Of a stretch of 64,000 bases of DNA, positions 56,290 through 64,000 are shown in pieces. This DNA is from Dastarcus helophoroides (taxonomy: Eukaryota; Arthropoda; Insecta; Coleoptera; Bothrideridae): positions 17,271,267 to 17,335,266 of the forward strand of contig CM053332.1 in NCBI GenBank assembly GCA_028583605.1, read 5' to 3'. The notes beneath the pieces were generated by a model. It was not told where the DNA came from. It saw nothing but the letters and a program-made list of their open reading frames with translations, and made no database searches. How positions within the stretch are numbered: position 1 is the stretch's first letter; every line of letters starts with the position of its first letter. Both the position numbers and the translations under genes were made by a program.

Positions 56290-59200
56290 TTAAATTTAAA
56301 CGCTGTTTGCAATCAAAATGCGAAAAAAGCCGAGGAATATTTTTTTGTCATTTTGCTAAAGACCAATTTGGTTTTCAGATTTTCATTGTACTTCCCGAAA
56401 ACTCTACGAAAATGCTCTAAACTTTCAAAAAATGGAAAATTTTGCATGTTTTGGACGAAGGGGGAAAACCCATTGAACTTTTTTCGTAACTTCAAACTCT
56501 CATATCTTCCAAACCAAAAATCGTAGCTTCATTTGGTTTTCAGGTCCCCAATCAGGTTACAAATCTACATAATCGGATACTTTTAGATTCTTAATAATAA
56601 CTTTTGAATTTCGACCCAAAGAAATTCGGTGAAAATTTGAAAATTTCGAAATTTAAGAGGCTTGAAACTCTTAAACGGATACTCATAGCCCAATTTGATT
56701 TTCAAATTCTGAATCTACGCTCCGAAAACTCTATAAAAATGCTTTAAACGCACTTTTAAAAAATAGAAATTTTTGCATGTTTGCAAAAAGGGGGAGGGGG
56801 GACCCTTTGAACTTTTTTCGTAACTTCAAACTCTCATATCTTCCAAACCAAAAGTCGTAGCTTATTTTGGTTTTCAGGTTCCGAATCTATGAATTAAAAT
56901 CTATATGATAGAATACTTTCAAATTCTAAATAATGACTTTTGAATTTCAACCTAAGGAAATTCGGTGAAAATATGAAAATTTCGAAACTTTAGAGGCTTG
57001 TCACTCGCAAACGGATACTCATAGCCCAATTTGATCTTCAGATTCAGATTCTACGCTCCGAAAACTCCATAAAAATGCTTTAAATGCACTTTTGAAAAAT
57101 GGAAACTTTTGCATGTTTTGGAGGAAGGAGGGGGACCCATTAAACTTTTTTCGTAACTTCAAACTCTCATGTATTCCAAACTAAAAGTCGTGGCTCAATT
57201 TGATTTTCAAATTCTGAATCTACGCTCCGAAAACTCTATAAAAATGCTTTAAACGCACTTTTAAAAAATAGAAATTTTTGCATGTTTGCAAAAAGGGGGA
57301 GGGGGGACCCTTTGAACTTTTTTCGTAACTTCAAACTCTCATATCTTCCAAACCAAAAGTCGTAGCTTATTTTGGTTTTCAGGTTCCGAATCTATGAATT
57401 AAAATCTATATGATAGAATACTTTCAAATTCTAAATAATGACTTTTGAATTTCAACCTAAGGAAATTCGGTGAAAATATGAAAATTTCGAAACTTTAGAG
57501 GCTTGTCACTCGCAAACGGATACTCATAGCCCAATTTGATCTTCAGATTCAGATTCTACGCTCCGAAAACTCCATAAAAATGCTTTAAATGCACTTTTGA
57601 AAAATGGAAACTTTTGCATGTTTTGGAGGAAGGAGGGGGACCCATTAAACTTTTTTCGTAACTTCAAACTCTCATGTATTCCAAATTAAAAGTCGTGGCT
57701 CAATTTGATTTTCAGATTCCGAATCTAAGGGTTAAAATCAATATGATAGGGTACTCTCAAATTTTAAATAATGACTTTTGAATTTCGGTCCAAGGAAATT
57801 TGATGAAAATTTGAAAATTTCGTAACTAGAGTCTTATAACTCGCAAACGGATACTCATAACCCAATTTGGTTTTCCGATTCCGATTCTACGTCCCAAAAA
57901 TTCTATAAAAATGCTTTAAACGCACTTTTAAAAAATGGAAATTTTTGCATGTTTTGGAAAAAAGGGAGAGGGGGGACCCATTAAACTTTTTTCGTAATTT
58001 CAAACTCTCATATCTTCCAAACCAAAAGTCGTAGCTCAATTTGGTTTTAGGATTCATATTCCACAGGTCAAAATCTACATAATACTTTTAAATCCTAAGT
58101 AATGACTTTTGAATTTCGACCCTAAGAAATTTAGTAAAAATTTGAAAATTTCGAAACTTTAGAGGCTTGTAACTTGTAAACGAATACTCATAGCCCAATT
58201 TGGTTTTCAGATTCTTATTCTACGTCGGGAAAACTCAATGAAAATGCTTCCAACTCTGTTTTAAAAAATGTAAATTTTTGAATAGTTTGGAAGGAGGGGG
58301 GGACCCTTTAAACTTTTTTCGTAATTTCAAACTCTTATATCTTCCAAACCAAAAGTCGTAGCTTAGTTTGGTTTTCGAATTCGGATTCTACTGTCAAATC
58401 TATATAATAGGGAAATTCAAATTTTAAATAATGATTCCCGAATTTGCATCTTACGAAATTTGGTAAAAATTGGAAAATTTCGAAATTTAAGAGGCTTGTA
58501 ACTTGTAAACGGGTACTCATAGCCCAATTTGGTTTTCAAATTCTCATTATACGTCCAAAAAACTCTATCAAGATGCTATAAACTTGCTTTTAATAATTGA
58601 AAATTTTTGCATGGTTCGAAGAAGGGGGGGACCCTTTGAACTGTTTTCGTAACTTCAAACTCTCATATCTTCCAAACCAAAAGTCGTAGCTCAATTTGGT
58701 TTTCAGATTCGGATTCTACGGGTTAAAATCTAAATAATAGTGTACTTTTAAATCCTAAGTAATGACTTTTGAATTTCGACCTAAGGAAATTTGGTGAAAA
58801 TTTGAAAATTTCGAAACTTTGGAGGCTTGTATCTCGTAAACGAATACTCATAGCCCAGTTTGATTTTCAGATTCTTATTCTACATCGGGAAAACTTAATG
58901 AAAATGCTCTTAACTCTGTTTCAAAAAATGGAAATTTTTGAATGGTTTGGAAGGAGGGGGGACCCTTTAAACTTTTTTCGTAATTTCAAACTCTTAACTC
59001 TTCCAAACCAAAAGTCGTAGCTTAATTTGGTTTTCGAATTTAAATTCTACTGTCAAAATTCATATGATAGAGAAATTTAAATTTTAAATAATGATTTTTG
59101 ATTTTTGATCATAGGAAATTTGGAAAAAATTTGAAATTTTCGAAATTTTAGAGGCTTGTAACTCATAAACGGATACTCACAGCCCAATTTGGTTTTCAGA

Positions 59201-61500
59201 TTCTCATTATACGTCTAAAAAACTTCATAAAGATTCTTTAAATTTGCTTTCAATAATTGAAAATTTTTGCATCGTTTGGAAGAAGGGGGGACCCTTTGAA
59301 CTGCTTTCGTAACTTCAAACTCTCATATCTTCCAAACCAAAAGTCGTAGCTCAATTTGGTTTTCAGATATGGATTCTACGGGTCAAAATTTGTATAATGA
59401 GGTACTTTTTAATACCAAATAATGACTTTTGAATTTCGAACTTTGTAAATTTGGTGAAAATTTGAAAATTTCGAAACTTTAGAGGCTTCTAACTCGTAAA
59501 CAAATACTCATAGCCCAATTTGATTTTTAGATTCTCATTCTGTGTCGGGAAAACTCAATGAAAATGCTTTTAGTTCTGTTTAAAAAAATGGAAATTTTTG
59601 AATGGTTTGGTAGGAGGGGGGACCCTTTAAACTTTTTTCGTAATTTCAAACTCTTAACTCTTCCAAACCAAAAGTCGTAGCTTAAGTTGGTTTTCGGATT
59701 CGGATTTTACTGGTAAAATCTATATAATAATGAAATTCAAATTTTAAATAATGATTTCTGAATTTTGATCTTAGGAAATTTGGTAAAAATTTGAAAATTT
59801 CGAAATTTTAAAGGCTTGTAATTTGTAAACGGATTCTCATAGCCCAATTTAATTTTTAAATTCTCATTATACGTCCGGAAAACTCTATAAAGATGCCATA
59901 AACTTGCTTTTAATAATTGAAAATTTTTTCGTGGTTTGGAAGAAGGGGGGACCCTTTGAACTGTTTTTGTAACTTCAAACTCTCACATCTTCCAAACCAA
60001 AAGTCGTAGCTCAATTTGGTTTTCATATTCGGATTCTACGGGTCAAAATTTGTATAATGAGGTACTTTTTAATACCAAATAATGACTTTTGAATTTCGAA
60101 CCTTGTAAATTTGGTGAAAATTTGAAAATTTCGAAATTTTAGAGGCTTGTAACTCGTAAACGAATACTCATAGCCCAATTTGATTTTTAGATTCTCATTC
60201 TGTGTCGGGAAAACTTTATGAAAATGCTTTTAGTTCTGTTTAAAAAAATGGAAATTTTTGTATGGTTTGGAAGGAGGGGGGACCCTTTAAACTTTTTTCG
60301 TAATTTCAAACTCTTATATCTTCCAAACCAAAAGTCGTAGCTTATTTTGGTTTTCAGATTCGAGTTCTACTGGTAAAATTTATATGATAAAAAAATTTAA
60401 ATTTTAAATAATGATTTTTGAATTTCGATCTTAGGAAATTTGGTAAATATTGAAAAATTTCGAAATTTTAGAGGCTTGTAAATTGTAAACGGATTCTCAT
60501 AGCCCAATTTGGCTTTAAAATTCTCATTATACGTCCAAAAAATTCTATGAAGATGTTTTAAACTCGCTTTCAATAATTGAAAATTTTTGCATGGTTTGGA
60601 AGAGGGGGGACCCTTTGAACTGTTTTCGTAACTTCAAACTCTCATATCTTCCAAACCAAAAGTCGTAGCTCAATTTGGATTTCATATTCGGATTCTACGG
60701 GTCAAAATCTATAAGATAAAGTACTTTTAAATTCCAAATAATGACTTTTGAATTTCGAACCTTGTAAATTTAGTGAAAATTTGAAAATTTCGAAACTTTA
60801 GAGGCTTGTAACTCGTAAACGAATACTCATAGCCCAATTTGGTTTTTAGATTTTTATTTTACGTCGAAAAAACTCAATGAAAATGCTTTTAACTCTTTTG
60901 TAAGAAATGAAAATTTTTGAATGGTTTGGAAGTAGGGGGGACCCTTTAACCTTTTTTCGTAATTTCAAACTCTTATATCTTCCAAACCAAAAGTCGTAGC
61001 TTAATTTGGTTTTCGGATTCGGATGCTACTTTCAAAATCTATATGGTAGAGAAATTCAAATTTTAAATAATGATTTTTTTGAATTTCGATCTTAGGAAAT
61101 TTGGTAAAAATTGGAAGCTTGTAAGTTTTAAACGGATTCTCATAGCCTAATTTGGTTTTCAAATTCTCACTATAGGTCCGAAAAACTCTATGAAGATGCT
61201 ATAAACTCGCTTTGAATAATTGATAATTTTTGCATGGTTTGAAAGAAGGGGGGAACCTTTGAACTGTTTTCGTAATTTCAAACTCTCATATCTTTCAAAC
61301 CAAAAGTCGTAGCTTAATTTGGTTTTTAGATTCGGATTCTACGGGTCAAAATCTATATGTTTAGGTACTTTAGAATTCCGAATAATGATTTTTAAATGTC
61401 GAACCTTGTAAATTTGATGAAAATTTCAACATTTTTAAACTTTATAAACTTGTATCTCGTAAAAGGATAATTTGGACAATTTGGTTTTCAGATTCTGATT
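56290..61500. repeat. Satellite, about 330-bp units, about 15 copies, dimeric order
   Basis: Each unit has GGGGGGACCCTTTGAAC/TTTAAAC, TTTTCGTAACTTCAAACTC, ATATCTTCCAAACCAAAAGT and CGTAGCTCAATTTGG, then a second half with GGCTTGTAACTCGTAAACG and CTCATAGCCCAATTTGG. G-rich landmarks lie near 56461, 56801, 57131, 57306, 57640, 57975, 58295, 58630, 58965, 59290, 59620, 59950, 60280, 60610, 60940 and 61250. From 58265 on, two unit types alternate. Translations of the unit are not protein-like. Confidence 0.93.
56691..57700. repeat. Recent 505-bp tandem duplication within the satellite
   Basis: 56691-57195 and 57196-57700 are identical by eye except one C/T difference (AAACTAAAAG versus AAATTAAAAG). 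The boundary falls on CTCAATTTGATTTTCA, where the two half-units share sequence. Confidence 0.9.
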
Positions 61501-61519
61501 CTAATTCCCGAAAACTCTA

Positions 61520-63110
61520 TGAAAATGCTGTAAATTTAAAATCAAAAATAATTATAACCTTTTTAGAGCAAAAAACGTGATCCTTTATTTTTTTTTTCAA
61601 AAATTCCATCGAGTAAAAAAAATAAATGGCTAGCTGGAATAAATTGCATCTTTGTAGGATTTTTGTGGATATATTGAACCGTAAAAGGCACACCTATAAT
61701 AATATTAGTTATTTCCTCCATATTTTTGGTTCAGCGCTTAATTTTCCAAAAAACCACCAAAAGCTCTTTTTTGCTACTTTTTCAAATTCATGTATAAAAA
61801 AATGGATTTTTTTTTGAAAGACCTTGGGATTATCCTTGTAGAAGCTTTATTCAAGTTTTAGAAAACCACCTTCAACTATAAGTGCGATCACTGGTTGCTG
61901 AAATATCGATAATCAACGACAAAGTAATCCTATTCCATTCAAATACCGATATCGTTGCCAGAAGTAGTCGCATCAAAGTCTTTAGAAAGAGAAACTGAAG
62001 CTGAATGAGCAAGCTATCCGGTTCATGTAGTAGTTAGGTCAAAAAATAAAATGTTGAAGTCCGTAGAACAAAAATATTTTTAAAAAATTTTTATCGATGG
62101 TTTTTTTAAAATTACTTGAAGACCACCGACGCTAAAAAATTTTGATGTTCAGATCCAAAAACCACACACTTTAAGTCTACAATTTATTTTTTTTTAGATT
62201 CTCTATCATTTTTTAGAGCCTGTTGAAAATCACCTAAAAATTAGACTATTTTTTGATCGCCTAATTTTTTTCACTAGTGTATAATAGACGTCTTTAGATT
62301 AAACTAAAATCTCCAAACAAAATCGACATTTCTATAAAAAGATTTATGAAGAAAAAAAATGACCAAACACATTGACAAATTTTCAACAGCTTTCTTCAAA
62401 TTTCTACATACGACTTGAAATTTATAAAAAACGTTTTTCGAATTTAAAAAAAAAGTCGAAATTTTTTGTTTAAAAGAAAACTTTTAAAAAAATACTAAAT
62501 ATTTCCTGTTTAAATTATAAATTTCCAGAATAAAAAGCAAAGAATTAGATTAAGATCTAAAAATTACAACACTTTTACAGAATTTTTAGCGCTAAACTCT
62601 GTATTCCCAAAAAAAGATGTTGACTTTTATTTTGTAATTTAAAGTCTTCCTCGAGTTTAATATTTGTAAAAACAAAAGTAAAATGTTCGACTTGAATCTG
62701 AAAATTATGCAATTTCTTTCTCAAAATTTTGTCTTTAAATCCAGAATTAATAGGAAACTGTATACTTAAAGAAAATTCTGACGAGTAAAATTTAGAAAAA
62801 TGTACCTAAATATTTTTAGAAATATGCCTAAATTTTGAGTTGAGAGCATAATTATGGTTCTATTTAAGAAAATGAAGTTATGACATAAGAACCATATTTG
62901 TTAACTTTATTGCGTGATAAAAAATTGAATATTCCTTTTTTCACCTGATTTATTTTTTTAGCGTTAATGTGATTTAGTAGAATTATTTAGGAATCAGTCA
63001 TAGCCTTCTATGTTAAAAAATAAAATGGAACCAAAAGAATTTTTAATTCTTTAAAAATCACTCTTTTTAGGTGCATTGTATTCAGGAAATTGTGCAAATT
63101 CCGAAAGTGT
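61520..63110. other. AT-rich, unassigned
   Basis: No clear periodicity and no domain. The plus frame at 61626-61817 is short and unrecognised. Confidence 0.4.
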
Positions 63111-63118
63111 AATAATAT

Positions 63119-63150
63119 ACAGGGTATCCCTATTTAAAAATTAAAACTGT
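63119..63150 (+). mobile_element. Possible single Tc1/mariner-type end
   Basis: TACAGGGTATCCCTATTTAA resembles the TA plus CAGGGT start of Tc1/mariner TIRs (compare the confirmed element at 47297). No matching inverted end was found downstream in the window, so this is a guess. Confidence 0.25.
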
Positions 63151-64000
63151 CTGTTAGTTTTAGCAAAAGTACCAGCAGTAGAAATCTCATGTTTATGTCA
63201 AAATTTTGACATTTCATATAAATACATCAAGTGTAACTAAATTTAAAAGTGTTACCTTCATAACTAAAGAAAAAAAAAGGGGGTGTATCATGATCCTGTT
63301 ACACTCAATATTTTGGAAAAAAGTTACTACTATTCTATTTTAATCTAACTTGTATTAGGCAAAAAATTTTTGAAAAAATATTTTTATTTTGCGAAAAATA
63401 TTTTTATTTTAAGAAAAATGCTAAAAGTTATAAGAAAAACCGTTAAAGCTATAAATTTTGAATTTATAGGCTGCGACATTTCGAAAAGAGTATAAAATTT
63501 CAATTATATATTATTTAAGTGAACAATATTTCAACACGTTGATAAATAGTTAGATTTAAATAAAAAAAGACAACGAAAATCTAATGAATCATAACTTTGT
63601 TCATCTGTTTAGCAGGAAAATTCCTTCTCTGGGGAGTTTTCCTGTAATTTAATTAATGTACTTAATTTACCGAAATGAACGCCTTGAGGTTGGGAGATAT
63701 GAATTCCAGCATCTGCAGACCTGAATACATTACTTGTGTCAATTGCTAATTACGAGAATTTCTATGGTCCCGTGAGTCCATATATTTCTAACTGTAACGC
63801 ACAATTAACATGCAGATTTAAATCAAGCTTGATGTTGTTAATGTAGGCTCTGAAAACAATTAACGTTCGGGCTCTCTCTTCATAAATCCACCAAATTTGC
63901 ATAAATTATCTGCCACAATTTTCCTAATAAATTCGAGTCCAGTCCCCGAAACGGCACCACTGAAAATGGAAGTGCGCGGCGCATTTAATTTTTATTCGCG
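63150..64000. other. Unassigned sequence, no gene seen
   Basis: AT-rich to about 63600; the last 400 bp are more balanced and apparently unique, which may be the edge of a single-copy region. Confidence 0.4.

Overview
The window looks like gene-poor, repeat-dense nuclear DNA of an animal, most likely an insect. It is AT-rich and contains no convincing complete host gene. It does contain many decayed transposable elements: RTE-, LOA/R1- and jockey-type LINE fragments, a Tc1/mariner-superfamily element, hAT-type and PIF/Harbinger-like MITEs, and solo LTRs. It also holds several unrelated tandem satellites. The insect call rests on element types and is inference; I cannot name the species. Most long open frames are low-complexity or satellite translations, not proteins.

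Layout. 1-1560: AT-rich quasi-periodic repeat. 1568-2469: TA-flanked DNA transposon, then a hAT end and a foldback MITE. 2820-8215: jockey-type LINE 3' end whose tail is tandemly amplified together with about 15 long hairpins. 8215-11630: mostly unique DNA with one possible short exon (minus strand, about 10.67-10.87 kb). 11.6-18.1 kb: foldback MITE, AT-rich repeat, a clean 218-220-bp satellite (13.3-15.5 kb) and a solo LTR (16.2-16.6 kb). 19.5-20.6 kb: 130-bp satellite. 22.5-23.5 kb: heptamer array nested in pentamer arrays. 24.4-25.7 kb: LINE inverted fragment, then a hAT MITE containing a PIF-like MITE. 28.5-37.1 kb: T-rich then A-rich quasi-repeats, local tandem arrays and the largest foldback cluster (36.27-36.82 kb). 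37.1-41.1 kb: unique islands and two further LTRs. 41.4-42.5 kb: 1.1 kb polypyrimidine hexamers. 42.5-44.9 kb: jockey C-terminus (+) and an RTE-type LINE (-). 46.4-53.3 kb: the densest nest, where an RTE-type LINE (-) has been entered by jockey and LOA/R1-like fragments and a foldback MITE, with a deleted mariner in its (TA)n tail. 56.3-61.5 kb: 330-bp satellite with dimeric higher-order structure. The rest is AT-rich and largely unassigned.

The most interesting signal is a dispersed foldback family (about ten copies). Its loop-proximal sequence reads CTGAAGA, a short stem, GAAA, ACGCGT, then AGAG, which is close to a minimal type I hammerhead ribozyme with a palindromic stem III. One copy of this family sits at the same position inside two separately integrated LOA/R1-like LINE copies, each with its own 12-13-bp target duplication. 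This implies that a MITE-bearing master LINE was retrotransposed. A second candidate is the 3.9-8.0 kb hairpin array, which could make long hairpin RNA if transcribed. No host pathway or operon can be reconstructed; the interactions visible here are between mobile elements.
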